A DNA stretch of 64,000 nucleotides from Streptomyces griseoloalbus. GTDB taxonomy: Bacteria; Actinomycetota; Actinomycetes; Streptomycetales; Streptomycetaceae. The translations under genes were made by a program, and so were the position numbers. Below the pieces are notes generated by a model. That model was not told where the DNA came from. It made no database searches and was given only the letters and a program-made list of their open reading frames with translations. This document shows positions 26,950 to 35,078 of this stretch, piece by piece; within the stretch, counting starts at the first letter, position 1, and every line of letters starts with the position of its first letter. Location: assembly GCA_014650015.1 (NCBI GenBank), contig BMUD01000010.1, forward strand, positions 186,001 through 250,000, read 5' to 3'.

Positions 26950-26982
26950 GACACGCTGCCCGTCCACGCCGGGCGGCGTGTC
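26950..26982. terminator. 13-bp hairpin terminator between convergent genes
   Basis: GACACGCTGCCCG pairs with CGGGCGGCGTGTC (one G-U pair) around a 7-nt loop and overlaps the last bases of the ABM gene. Confidence 0.7.
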
Positions 26983-27313
26983 AGTCCTGCTCGGCGACGC
27001 TCATCTCGCCCAGCAGGGACCAGTCGTCCTGCGCAAGCGTCGTGTTCACGATCCGCGGCGTCTCGGCGAGGTGGGGCGGCAGGGTCCGCCGCGCCGCCCC
27101 GAAGTGCTCGGACCGCACGTGGGCCGCTCCCGCCTCGTCGTCGCGGAAGGCCTCGACCAGGACGTACTCCGTCGGATCCTCGACACTGCGGGACCAGTCG
27201 AACCACAGGCAGCCCGGTTCCTCGCGGGTGGCCGCGGTGAACTCGGCGGTGATCTGCGGCCACTGGTCCGCGTACTCGGGACGGACACGGAACTTGGCGG
27301 TGATGAAGATCAT
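26981..27313 (-). CDS. Antibiotic biosynthesis monooxygenase (ABM)-domain protein
   Basis: A 110-residue single ABM/dimeric alpha-beta barrel protein (MIFITAKFRVRPEYADQWPQ; EEPGCLWFDWSRSVEDPTEY; HVRSEHF). Family members oxidise polyketide quinone precursors without cofactors or degrade heme; many in primary metabolism are unassigned. The start is ATG 27313 with GAGGGAG upstream. It is a single gene between convergent and same-strand neighbours. Confidence 0.85.
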   Translation of the reverse strand: MIFITAKFRVRPEYADQWPQITAEFTAATREEPGCLWFDWSRSVEDPTEYVLVEAFRDDEAGAAHVRSEHFGAARRTLPPHLAETPRIVNTTLAQDDWSLLGEMSVAEQD

Positions 27314-27484
27314 CGGACTCCCTCGCTGGTTCTCTGCGCGCGGCCACGCCGCCCGCTCCGGCATCGGACGCGGCTGGGTGAGTCCGGCGAAGCACCGCCC
27401 AGCCGCGCGTCGGGTCGGACACGGCGGTGGTGATCGTAACCGACACGGACCGCACGTCGGCGGTGCCCTTCCGGCACACGGATG

Positions 27485-28657
27485 TCAGACCGGTACCACG
27501 CGCAGGCGCACGGGCGCGGTGGCGGCGGGTTCCGGCAGGCGCAGGGCCCGGCCACCGGGCGTGATCGACCCGAGGACGCTGGGGTGCCGGGCGCCGGTGC
27601 AGGCCGGAACCGTCCCGGCCAGCCCCTGCACGGTCAGGAAACCAAGGACGGCGAAGGCGTAGGCCTCCTTGGCCGCCGACGGCAGCCCGAGGTCGTCGGA
27701 GGTCCGCAACGGCGTGTCGCGCAGCGCGGAGCGGAGCATGGACATCAGCGTCGGGTTGCGGATGCCGCCGCCCGAGGCGATGACCTCGCCGGCGCCGGCC
27801 GAACGGACCGCGTCGGCGACCGTACGGGCGGTGAGCCGGGTGACGGTGGCGACCACGTCCTCGGCCGGGAGCCGGTCACCGTCGGTCAGGACGGCCCGCA
27901 GGTAGGGCCAGTGGAACAGTTCCTTGCCGGTCGTCTTGGGCGGCGGCTTCGCGTAGTACGGCTCGTCGAGGAGCCGTCGCAGCAGAGCCGCGTCGACGCT
28001 GCCCCGGGCGGCCAGTGACCCGTCCCGGTCGTAGTCGAGGCGGCCGTCGGTGAGGGCGTGCACCGCCGCGTCGATGAGGGCGTTGCCGGGGCCGGTGTCG
28101 AAGGCGACCGGTTCACCCGCCGCGGGGGCCACCGTGAGATTGGCGATGCCACCGAGGTTCAGGGCGGCCGGCACACCGGGCCGCCCACGCAGCCACATCA
28201 CGTCGACGATGCTCACCAGGGGTGCGCCCTGGCCGCCGGCGGCGACGTCTCGGGAGCGCAGGTCGGACACCACAGGGCAGCCGGTGGCCTCGGCGATCCA
28301 GGCGGGCGAGCCGATCTGCAGCGTGCCGTGCACCCGGCCCTGCTCGACCCAGTGGTAGACGGTCTGGCCGTGCGAGACGACGAGGTCGGCACGCCCGTCG
28401 CACAGTTCCCGGACGGCTCGGTCGGCCACCGCGGCGAAGGCCTGACCGATCCGGGTGTCGAGCCGGCACACCTCCCGCATGGTCGTCGACGCCGGCGGCA
28501 GCGCTGTGGTCAAGGCGGCCCGCAGCTCCTCGGGGTAGGGGGCGCTCACCATCCCCAGGGGGGTCAGCAGCAGGCTGTCGCCCCGGAGCGCCAGGTCGGC
28601 CGCGGCGGCGTCGACCGCGTCGTGGGACGTTCCCGACATCAGCCCGATGATCCGCAT
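27485..28657 (-). CDS. anmK: Anhydro-N-acetylmuramic acid kinase
   Basis: A 390-residue AnmK that cleaves and phosphorylates 1,6-anhydro-MurNAc to MurNAc-6-phosphate in cell-wall recycling. Motifs are GLMSGTS near the start, VVSHGQTVYH, LNLGGIANLT, FDTGPGNALID (catalytic Asp) and ASGGGIRNP. The segment after GLMSGTS is HDAVDA rather than the usual LDGVD, a common actinobacterial variant. ATG 28657 is preferred over GTG 28663 because GAGGT lies at a workable distance. It is 75 bases downstream of an MHS transporter, suggesting an uptake-plus-kinase operon. No murQ is in the window. Confidence 0.93.
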   Translation of the reverse strand: MRIIGLMSGTSHDAVDAAAADLALRGDSLLLTPLGMVSAPYPEELRAALTTALPPASTTMREVCRLDTRIGQAFAAVADRAVRELCDGRADLVVSHGQTVYHWVEQGRVHGTLQIGSPAWIAEATGCPVVSDLRSRDVAAGGQGAPLVSIVDVMWLRGRPGVPAALNLGGIANLTVAPAAGEPVAFDTGPGNALIDAAVHALTDGRLDYDRDGSLAARGSVDAALLRRLLDEPYYAKPPPKTTGKELFHWPYLRAVLTDGDRLPAEDVVATVTRLTARTVADAVRSAGAGEVIASGGGIRNPTLMSMLRSALRDTPLRTSDDLGLPSAAKEAYAFAVLGFLTVQGLAGTVPACTGARHPSVLGSITPGGRALRLPEPAATAPVRLRVVPV

Positions 28658-28732
28658 CCTCACACCTCGTTTCCGGCCCGGCGGGCCGCCAGCCGGCCCG
28701 CCGGGCCCTCGGTTCGCCAGTCGGTCGGTCCG

Positions 28733-30073
28733 TCAGTCGCGCAACGCGCGACGGTGGTCGTCCCCGCGCAGGGTGATCAGGGCGAACGTGCTGACGGCGC
28801 AGGTCGTGACCACGTAGTACGCGGGGATGTCGATGTCGCCGGTCCGCTGGATCGCTTCGGTGATGATCAGGCCCGCACAACCGGAGAAGACCGCGTTGGA
28901 CAGCGAGTACGCCAGTCCGAGACCGGTGTAGCGGACACGGGTGGGGAACATCTCGGCGAGCATCGCGGGACCGGGCCCCGCCATCAGGCCGACCACCGCG
29001 CCGGCGGCGAACACCGCGAGGCCCTTGGCGGCCGTGGAGGCAGCAGTGTCCTGCAACAGGTTCAGCAGAGGGAACGCGAGGGCGGCCACGAGCACCGCGC
29101 CGGCCACCATCACCGGGCGCCGGCCGATGCGGTCGCTCAGTGCGCCCGCCGGGACGATGGAGGCGGCGAAGCCCAGGTTGGCCAGGACCGTGGCGATCAG
29201 GGCCTGCTGGAACGTCGCGTTGAGCGTGCTCTGCAGATAGGACGGCATGACGACCAGGAAGGTGTAGCCGGCCGCGGACCAGCCCATGAGCCGGCCGGCA
29301 CCGAGCGCGATCGCCCTGGCCGTCTCCCGGGCGGGGGCAGAGGCCGACGGAACCGGTCGCAAGGAGCCCTTCTCGTCCGGGGTCCGGCTCCGGGCCCGCC
29401 GGAAGGAGGGCGTCTCCTCCAGCTTCAGTCGCAGCCACAGGGCGGCGAGCCCCAGGGGCAGTGTCAGCAGGAACGGCAGCCGCCAGCCCCACCCGTTGAG
29501 CTCGGACTCGGTCAGCAGGCTCGCCAGCAGTGCCGCCATGCCCGCTCCGGCGAGCAGGCCGAGGGCCACCGTGAAGGACTGCCAGGAACCGTACAGGCCG
29601 CGCCGGCCCAGCGGGGCGAACTCCGTCATGATCGACACGGCGCCGCCGAACTCTCCTCCCGCGGAAAGGCCCTGGAGGATGCGCAGGAACGTCAGCAGCC
29701 AGGGTGCCGCGGCACCCAGGGTGGCGTACGTCGGCAGCAGGCCGATCAAGGTGGTGGCGCCGGTCATCAGACAGATGACGAGGATCAGCGTGGGGCGCCG
29801 TCCCAGCCGGTCGCCCACCCGGCCGAAGACCGCCGCGCCGACCGGGCGGAAGAAGAAGGCGAGTGCGAAGGACGCGTACGTCTTGACGAGCGCCTCGGCG
29901 TCGCTCCCGCCGTCGGGGGTGAAGAAGTTGGCGGCGATGATGGTGGCGAAGTATCCGTAGACGCCGAACTCGTACCACTCGATGAAGTTGCCCACCGACC
30001 CCGCCACCAAAGCCCTGCGTGATCGCGGCGGTTGCGCGGTGCCCTCGACCGGGTCGTGCACGGGCGTCGTCAT
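28733..30073 (-). CDS. MHS-family major facilitator transporter
   Basis: A 446-residue, 12-helix proton symporter of the metabolite:H+ symporter group (ProP/KgtP/ShiA-like). Signatures are GNFIEWYEFGVYGYFA in helix 1, GRVGDRLGRRPTLI in loop 2-3, and RILQGLSAGGEFGGA in helix 4. The family usually imports organic acids or betaines. Position directly before anmK suggests it may import a wall-recycling sugar, which is inference only. The promoter upstream resembles that of the ceb operon. Confidence 0.88.
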   Translation of the reverse strand: MTTPVHDPVEGTAQPPRSRRALVAGSVGNFIEWYEFGVYGYFATIIAANFFTPDGGSDAEALVKTYASFALAFFFRPVGAAVFGRVGDRLGRRPTLILVICLMTGATTLIGLLPTYATLGAAAPWLLTFLRILQGLSAGGEFGGAVSIMTEFAPLGRRGLYGSWQSFTVALGLLAGAGMAALLASLLTESELNGWGWRLPFLLTLPLGLAALWLRLKLEETPSFRRARSRTPDEKGSLRPVPSASAPARETARAIALGAGRLMGWSAAGYTFLVVMPSYLQSTLNATFQQALIATVLANLGFAASIVPAGALSDRIGRRPVMVAGAVLVAALAFPLLNLLQDTAASTAAKGLAVFAAGAVVGLMAGPGPAMLAEMFPTRVRYTGLGLAYSLSNAVFSGCAGLIITEAIQRTGDIDIPAYYVVTTCAVSTFALITLRGDDHRRALRD

Positions 30074-30105
30074 AGGGGCCCTCCGTCGTCATGGCTACCA
30101 TGCGG

Positions 30106-30161
30106 AGGGAAGCGTTCCCTGGTGGGAAGTTGGTTTCAGCGGATCGCCTGTCACATGTCAA
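30106..30161 (-). promoter_or_regulatory. Promoter and LacI-type operator upstream of MHS-anmK
   Basis: On the minus strand GTTATTGACA places a perfect TTGACA -35 at 30161-30156; the -10 at 17-base spacing (TGAAAC) is weak. Beginning 41 bases after the first T of the -35 is AGGGAACGCTTCCCT (30120-30106), a palindrome of LacI-operator type. Spacing and the GGGAACG half-site equal those of the ceb promoter at 59961-60015. Confidence 0.55.
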
Positions 30162-30290
30162 TAACTTTCATCGCGGCGTGGGCCCGGCGACCGCTCCGGG
30201 ACCTGTCGAACGCCGGCGGACCGGACGCACGCCCGGCCGTTCCGGCTCGTCCAGGCCCATGGACCCCGGAGCCCTCGCCCTCTCGACGTC

Positions 30291-31844
30291 TCACCCCGGA
30301 CCGAGGCCCGTGCCGCCCTGGAGGCGCTGCAGGTCGGAGGGGCGGACCTGGATGGCCACGACGGCGATCAGCGCGGCGAGCACGGCGAAGATCGCCGCCA
30401 TGACGAAGGCGGCCGAGACACCGGCCGTGAGGACCTCGTCGGCCCAGGGCGGTGGCAGCTCTCCGGTGTGCTGGAAGCGTGCGCGCTCGGTGGGGGTCGC
30501 CTGCTGCAGGAAGCGCGGGATCTGTTTCTCCGCCTCGTTGCCGCTGGCCGTACCGAACATCGTGACCAGGATGGACAGGCCGAGCGATCCGCCCACCTGC
30601 TGCGTGGCGTTGAGGAGGCCGGAGGCCGCGCCGGTCTCCCGCACGGGGACGTTGGACAGCGCCATGAGGGTCAGCGATACGAACTCCATGCCCATGCCGA
30701 GACTGAAGACGAGCATGGGACCGAGGACGCTGCCCGCGTACGTGGAGTGGACATCGGTCAGGGTCAGCCAGGCCAGGCCCGCCGCCGCCAGGATGCCGCC
30801 CCCCACCATGAACGGCTTGGGCCCGTACACGGGCAGGAACCGCGAGGTCAGCCCGGCACCGATCGCGATGACCGCACTGACCGGCAGGAAGGCGAGTCCG
30901 GCCTGGAGAGGGCTGAAGTCGAGCACGTTCTGCACGAAGAGCGTCAGGAAGAAGAACATGCCGAACATCGCCGCGGCCAGACACAGCATGATGCCGTACG
31001 TGCCCGCGCGGTTGCGGTCCGCGAACATGTGCAGCGGTGTGATCGGCTGCCGGGAGCTTCTCTCGACCAGCACGAACGCCGTGAGGGCGAGGACCGCCGC
31101 ACCGAACGAGGCCAGGGTGAGGGCGTCCCCCCAGCCGTCCTGCGCGGCCCTGATGAAGCCGTAGACGAGCAGGACCATGCCCACGGTGGAGAGGAGCGCG
31201 CCGGTGATGTCGAAGCGTCCCGGATGGCGTTCGGACTCCTTGATCCAGCGTGGTGTGGCGAGGGCGATGAGGATGCCGATCGGGATGTTGACGAAGAGCA
31301 CCCACCGCCAGTTCAGCCACTCGACGAGGATGCCGCCGGCCAGCAGGCCGATCGCACCGCCGCCCGCCGACACCGCGGCGAAGACGCCGAAGGCCCGGTT
31401 GCGTTCCGGCCCCTCGCGGAAGGTCGTGCTGATCAGGGCGAGGGACGTCGGGGAGGCGATGGCGCCGCCCACGCCCTGGAGGGCGCGGGCGGCCAGGAGT
31501 TGGCCGGAGTTCTGCGCGAGCCCGCCGAGCAGGGAGGCCAGCACGAAGAGCAGCACGCCGAAGATGAAGACGCGCCGTCTGCCGAGGATGTCGCCGGCCC
31601 GGCCGCCGAGCAGCAGCAGACCGCCGAAGGTGAGGGTGTAGGCGTTGACCACCCACGACAGGCTGGTGGTGGAGAAGTCCAGGGAGCGCTGGATGTGCGG
31701 CAGCGCGATGTTCACGATGGTGATGTCCAGTACCACCATGAGCTGACATGCCGCGATGACCAGCAGGGCCATGGCACTTCCGTCACCGCCGGTCTTCCGG
31801 GCGGCGTTGTGGGAGGCGGGCGCCGATCGCGGACCGCTGGTCAT
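30291..31844 (-). CDS. DHA2 (EmrB/QacA)-type drug efflux transporter
   Basis: A 517-residue, 14-helix proton antiporter. Motif A reads GGRAGDILGRRRVF, helix 1 contains the family run VVLDITIVNIALPHI, and GVGGAIASPTSLALIS follows. It exports hydrophobic compounds across the cytoplasmic membrane; the substrate is unknown. The start at MTSGPRS (31844) has GAAAGGG upstream and avoids a 70-residue low-quality extension. Inverted repeats about 55-125 bases upstream suggest control by a TetR- or MarR-type repressor, although no such gene is adjacent. Confidence 0.88.
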   Translation of the reverse strand: MTSGPRSAPASHNAARKTGGDGSAMALLVIAACQLMVVLDITIVNIALPHIQRSLDFSTTSLSWVVNAYTLTFGGLLLLGGRAGDILGRRRVFIFGVLLFVLASLLGGLAQNSGQLLAARALQGVGGAIASPTSLALISTTFREGPERNRAFGVFAAVSAGGGAIGLLAGGILVEWLNWRWVLFVNIPIGILIALATPRWIKESERHPGRFDITGALLSTVGMVLLVYGFIRAAQDGWGDALTLASFGAAVLALTAFVLVERSSRQPITPLHMFADRNRAGTYGIMLCLAAAMFGMFFFLTLFVQNVLDFSPLQAGLAFLPVSAVIAIGAGLTSRFLPVYGPKPFMVGGGILAAAGLAWLTLTDVHSTYAGSVLGPMLVFSLGMGMEFVSLTLMALSNVPVRETGAASGLLNATQQVGGSLGLSILVTMFGTASGNEAEKQIPRFLQQATPTERARFQHTGELPPPWADEVLTAGVSAAFVMAAIFAVLAALIAVVAIQVRPSDLQRLQGGTGLGPG

Positions 31845-31895
31845 ACCGGGTCGCCCTTTCGGGAAGTCCACCGTTCGACCGTACGCTCGTGCCCC

Positions 31896-31968
31896 AGTGG
31901 TCACCACTCGATCGCAGGAGCGGAGTAGTGCAACCCTCGGGTTGCGTCTGAGGGGGGTACGTGCAACC
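31896..31968. promoter_or_regulatory. Cluster of operator-like repeats upstream of the DHA2 pump
   Basis: AGTGG-TCA-CCACT (31896-31908), GCAACCC-TC-GGGTTGC (31930-31945) and a second GTGCAACC half-site at 31961-31968, 33 bp from the first GTGCAACC. The dyads sit upstream of the pump's start at 31844. Confidence 0.5.
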
Positions 31969-32113
31969 GAGGAGTCGCACTCAATGGCGGGTGGAGAAGG
32001 CCGAGCCGCCGACGTACCTGGCCTACCGCTGGACGTCGGCGAGTCCGCCACCACCGGCTGCGGCCGGTCTGTCCCTCAGGCCGAAGGGCCGGCCCGGCAT
32101 ACCGGTAGCCGCC

Positions 32114-32205
32114 GGCCACCGCCACCGGGTCGCCGCCCGCTCCGCCAACACCCCGGACTCCTCCTGCGCCAACCTCGGCTTCCGCTGCGCCAACGACGCG
32201 GCGGA
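32114..32205 (+). pseudogene. C-terminal fragment of a formylglycine-generating enzyme gene
   Basis: The plus strand reads HRVAARSANTPDSSCANLGF followed by RCAND, the signature C-terminus of formylglycine-generating enzyme/sulfatase-modifying factor proteins (R-AARS-NTPDSS-NLGFRC). Only about 31 codons are recognisable and no upstream FGE domain is present. It is a gene relic in the 714-base stretch between the DHA2 pump and the CmlR-like gene, which otherwise holds only regulatory repeats. Confidence 0.8.
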
Positions 32206-32558
32206 GGGGACGGGTCGGCCCGGCGTCACCCAACCGCCGACGCCCTCGTCCCGGACCTCGATGTCACCGTCCTCGACCCCGAGCCGGCCATCGCCCCGGT
32301 CGTCCCGGCGATCACCGGGACGACCCGGCTCGGCGAACCGAGGTGCTTCGAGGGGTACCGGTCGGGTAGCGTGCGGGCCATGTCGAGCCCCGAGTCGGAC
32401 GAGGTGGGGGCTTACGGTCACGCCGTCAGCCCCCTGAACCACTGAGTTCGTAGTCCCGCCGTCCCGCCGCAGTCCGCGGCCGGACGCGTGTGCCCCGGGG
32501 TGCTGACCGCGGTGACGAGACGCCTCTGCCGTGCCTCTCCTCACCTCGGAGCCACTCG

Positions 32559-33725
32559 ATGCCTCTTCCGCTGTACCTGCTCGCCCTGGCCGTCTTCGCC
32601 ATGGGCACCTCGGAATTCATGCTCGCCGGCCTCGTCCCGGACATCGCCGCCGACCTCGACGTGACCGTCGGGACGGCGGGCACGCTCACCTCCGCCTTCG
32701 CGATCGGAATGATCGTCGGCGCCCCGCTCGTGGCCGCGTCGGCCCGCAACTGGCCGGGGCGGAGCAGTCTTCTGGGTTTCGTCGTCGTGTTCTCGGCGGC
32801 TCACGCCGTCGGCGCCACCACCACCACGTTCCCGGTCCTGTTCGTCACCCGGATCGTTGCCGCGCTCGCCAACGCCGGATTCCTCGCCGTTGCCCTGACG
32901 ACCGCCGCCGCGCTGGTCTCTCCCGACCGGAAGGGACGCGCGCTGGCGGTGCTGCTGTCGGGCACGACGGTGGCGACGATCGCCGGTGTACCGGCCGGAT
33001 CGGTCCTCGGCACGCTGCTCGGCTGGCGGGCCACGTTCTGGGCCGTCGCCGCTCTCTGCCTGCCCGCGGCGCTCGGCATCCTGCTGGGAATGCCGGCGCG
33101 ACGCGCGACGGAGGGCACCGGCGCCCGGCCGGCCCTGCGGGCGGAGCTCGCACAGCTCACCAGCGGGCGGTTGGTCCTGGTGATGCTGCTCGGCGCGCTG
33201 GTGAACGCGGCGACCTTCGCCGGCTTCACCTTCCTCGCCCCGGTCGTGACGGACACCGCCGGGCTGGACGAACTGTGGATCCCCGTCGCCCTGGTGCTCT
33301 TCGGTGCCGGTTCCTTCGCCGGCGTCACCCTCGCCGGACGCGTGTCCGACCGGCGCCCGCGACGGGTCATCGCGATCGGCGGTCCGCTGGCGCTCGCGGG
33401 CTGGCCCGCCCTGGCAGTGCTGGCCGACCGGCCGGTCGCTCTGCTCACCCTCGCCTTCGTGCAGGGCGCACTGTCGTTCGCGCTGGGCAGCACCCTCATC
33501 ACGCGGATCCTCTACGAGGCGGCCGGAGCCCCCACCATGGCCGGCTCGTACGCGACCGCGGCACTCAACGTCGGGGCCGCCGTGGGACCACTCGTCGCCG
33601 GGGCCACCCTCGGCACCACGGCCGGAAATCTCGGCCCGCTCTGGGCCAGCGCCCTCCTCGTCCTGGTCGCGCTGTCGATCGCGCTCCCCCTGCGCGGCGC
33701 GCTCTCCACCGGGACACCGGCCTGA
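32559..33725 (+). CDS. cmlR: Chloramphenicol exporter of the CmlR/Cmx major facilitator family
   Basis: A 388-residue, 12-helix MFS protein that I recognise as close to Streptomyces CmlR1: MPLPLYLLALAVFAMGTSEF, MLAGLVPDIA, TSAFAIGMIVGAPLVAA, NAATFAGFTFLAPVVTDTAG and FVQGALSFALGSTLITR. Homologues confer chloramphenicol efflux. The start is ATG 32559 with CGGAG eight bases upstream. The leader contains a short in-frame-independent reading frame (32379-32444, 21 codons) and CTCC/GGAG complementarity over the ribosome binding site, so leader control is possible but unproven. Confidence 0.88.
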   Translation: MPLPLYLLALAVFAMGTSEFMLAGLVPDIAADLDVTVGTAGTLTSAFAIGMIVGAPLVAASARNWPGRSSLLGFVVVFSAAHAVGATTTTFPVLFVTRIVAALANAGFLAVALTTAAALVSPDRKGRALAVLLSGTTVATIAGVPAGSVLGTLLGWRATFWAVAALCLPAALGILLGMPARRATEGTGARPALRAELAQLTSGRLVLVMLLGALVNAATFAGFTFLAPVVTDTAGLDELWIPVALVLFGAGSFAGVTLAGRVSDRRPRRVIAIGGPLALAGWPALAVLADRPVALLTLAFVQGALSFALGSTLITRILYEAAGAPTMAGSYATAALNVGAAVGPLVAGATLGTTAGNLGPLWASALLVLVALSIALPLRGALSTGTPA

Positions 33726-33765
33726 CGCAGCCCGCCGAGGGGCGGCCGGTCCGTCCCTCGGCACG

Positions 33766-33794
33766 TTGACAGGCGCTTGTCGACATGTTGGCAT
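33766..33794 (+). promoter_or_regulatory. Promoter with overlapping inverted repeats for the monooxygenase operon
   Basis: TTGACA at 33766-33771 with a poor -10 (TGGCAT) 17 bases on. GACAGGCGCTTGTC (33768-33781) and TGTCGACA (33778-33785) are overlapping dyads covering the -35 and spacer, suggesting TetR- or MarR-type repression. Confidence 0.5.
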
Positions 33795-33896
33795 GGGGCG
33801 CTGCCCGGCCGGATGTACGTCGCACCGCTCGGCGCTCGGCCACCGCACGAAGGCCGGTCGACAAGGGCGGCGCCCACGGACCAGGAGCGAGGAACC

Positions 33897-35078
33897 ATGC
33901 CACAGCGCGCCGCGACCGTCGTCGGCGGCGGGATCGGCGGCCTCGCGGCGGCCCTCGCCCTGCACCGCAGGGGCTGGCGCGTCGAGGTACTGGAACGAGC
34001 CCCGCGATTCACCGAGATCGGTGCCGGCATCTCCTTGTGGCCCAACGCGCTGCACGCGCTCGAGGTGCTCGGCCTGGCCGACGCCGTCCGGGCCCTCGGC
34101 GCCGTCGAGACCGCGGGAGGCGTACGCGACCGCCGGGGCCGTCAACTGTCCCGCACGGACAACGCGGAGCTGGAGCGCCGCTTCGGACATCCCCTGCTGG
34201 TCCTGCACCGCGCGGACCTGTCGCGGGTGCTCGCCGAGGCGCTGCCCGCCGACAGCCTGCTGCCGGGCAACGAGGTGTCCGCCGTCCGCGACGACGGCGA
34301 ACGCCCGGTCGTCGGTCATCGCGGGCGCGAGTCCCGGCCCGACCTCCTGGTCGGCGCCGACGGACTGCGCAGCGCGGTCCGCCGCTCCCTGTGGCCCGAC
34401 GCGCCCGGCCCCCGGTACGCCGGATACACCGCCTGGCGCATGGTCACCGGCCCCCTCGCCGAGCCGCCCTCCGAGGGCGCGGTGACCTGGGGCCGCGGAG
34501 AGCGCTTCGGATACACCGCGCTGCCGGGCGGGCGGATGTACTGCTTCGCCACCGCCTCGCTGCCGGCGGGAACGCCCTCCGCCTCGTCCGAATACGCCGA
34601 ACTGGTGCGCCGGTTCGGGACCTGGCCGGATCCCGTCCCCGCCCTGCTGGCCGCGGTCCCCGAGGACGCGGTGCTCCGGCACGACCTGTACGACCTGCCG
34701 CCGCTGCCCTCCTTCGTCCGCGGCCGGGTCGCGCTGCTGGGCGACGCGGCCCATGCCATGACCCCCAATCTCGGCCAGGGCGCGTGCCAGGCGCTGGAGG
34801 ACGCGGTCACCCTCGCCCACTGTCTCGACGGCACACCGGACGTGACCGCCGCGCTCCGCTCGTACGACCTGCTGCGCCGCCCGCGGACCCGGGCCGTCAC
34901 GCGCCGCTCCGCCCGGCTCGGCACGATCGGCCAGCTGGCGTGGCCGCCCGCGGTGCTGCTGCGTGACACCGCCGCCCGGCTGACACCGACGCGGGTGACG
35001 CTCCGGGCCATGACGCCGGTGCTCGGCTGGACCCAGCCCGGCCACCGGGCCACCGCGACGAACAGCGAGAACCACTGA
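33897..35078 (+). CDS. FAD-dependent monooxygenase (PHBH/UbiH-like)
   Basis: A 393-residue class A flavoprotein monooxygenase. It carries VVGGGIGGL (GxGxxG, residues 8-16), the LLVGADGLRSAVRR motif (DG) and LLGDAAHAMTPNLGQGACQA (GD). Such enzymes hydroxylate aromatic or antibiotic substrates in the cytoplasm using NAD(P)H; TetX-like resistance enzymes are in the same group. The start is ATG 33897 with AGGAGCGAGGA upstream. The stop overlaps the next gene's start by one base (TGATG). Confidence 0.88.
   Translation: MPQRAATVVGGGIGGLAAALALHRRGWRVEVLERAPRFTEIGAGISLWPNALHALEVLGLADAVRALGAVETAGGVRDRRGRQLSRTDNAELERRFGHPLLVLHRADLSRVLAEALPADSLLPGNEVSAVRDDGERPVVGHRGRESRPDLLVGADGLRSAVRRSLWPDAPGPRYAGYTAWRMVTGPLAEPPSEGAVTWGRGERFGYTALPGGRMYCFATASLPAGTPSASSEYAELVRRFGTWPDPVPALLAAVPEDAVLRHDLYDLPPLPSFVRGRVALLGDAAHAMTPNLGQGACQALEDAVTLAHCLDGTPDVTAALRSYDLLRRPRTRAVTRRSARLGTIGQLAWPPAVLLRDTAARLTPTRVTLRAMTPVLGWTQPGHRATATNSENH

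Noticed and set aside
30151-30177. Fourth TGTCACA element (plus strand)
   Set aside because: At the required 16-base spacing the sequence is CGCG rather than GGTC, and no plus-strand gene follows. It is instead part of the minus-strand MHS promoter region.
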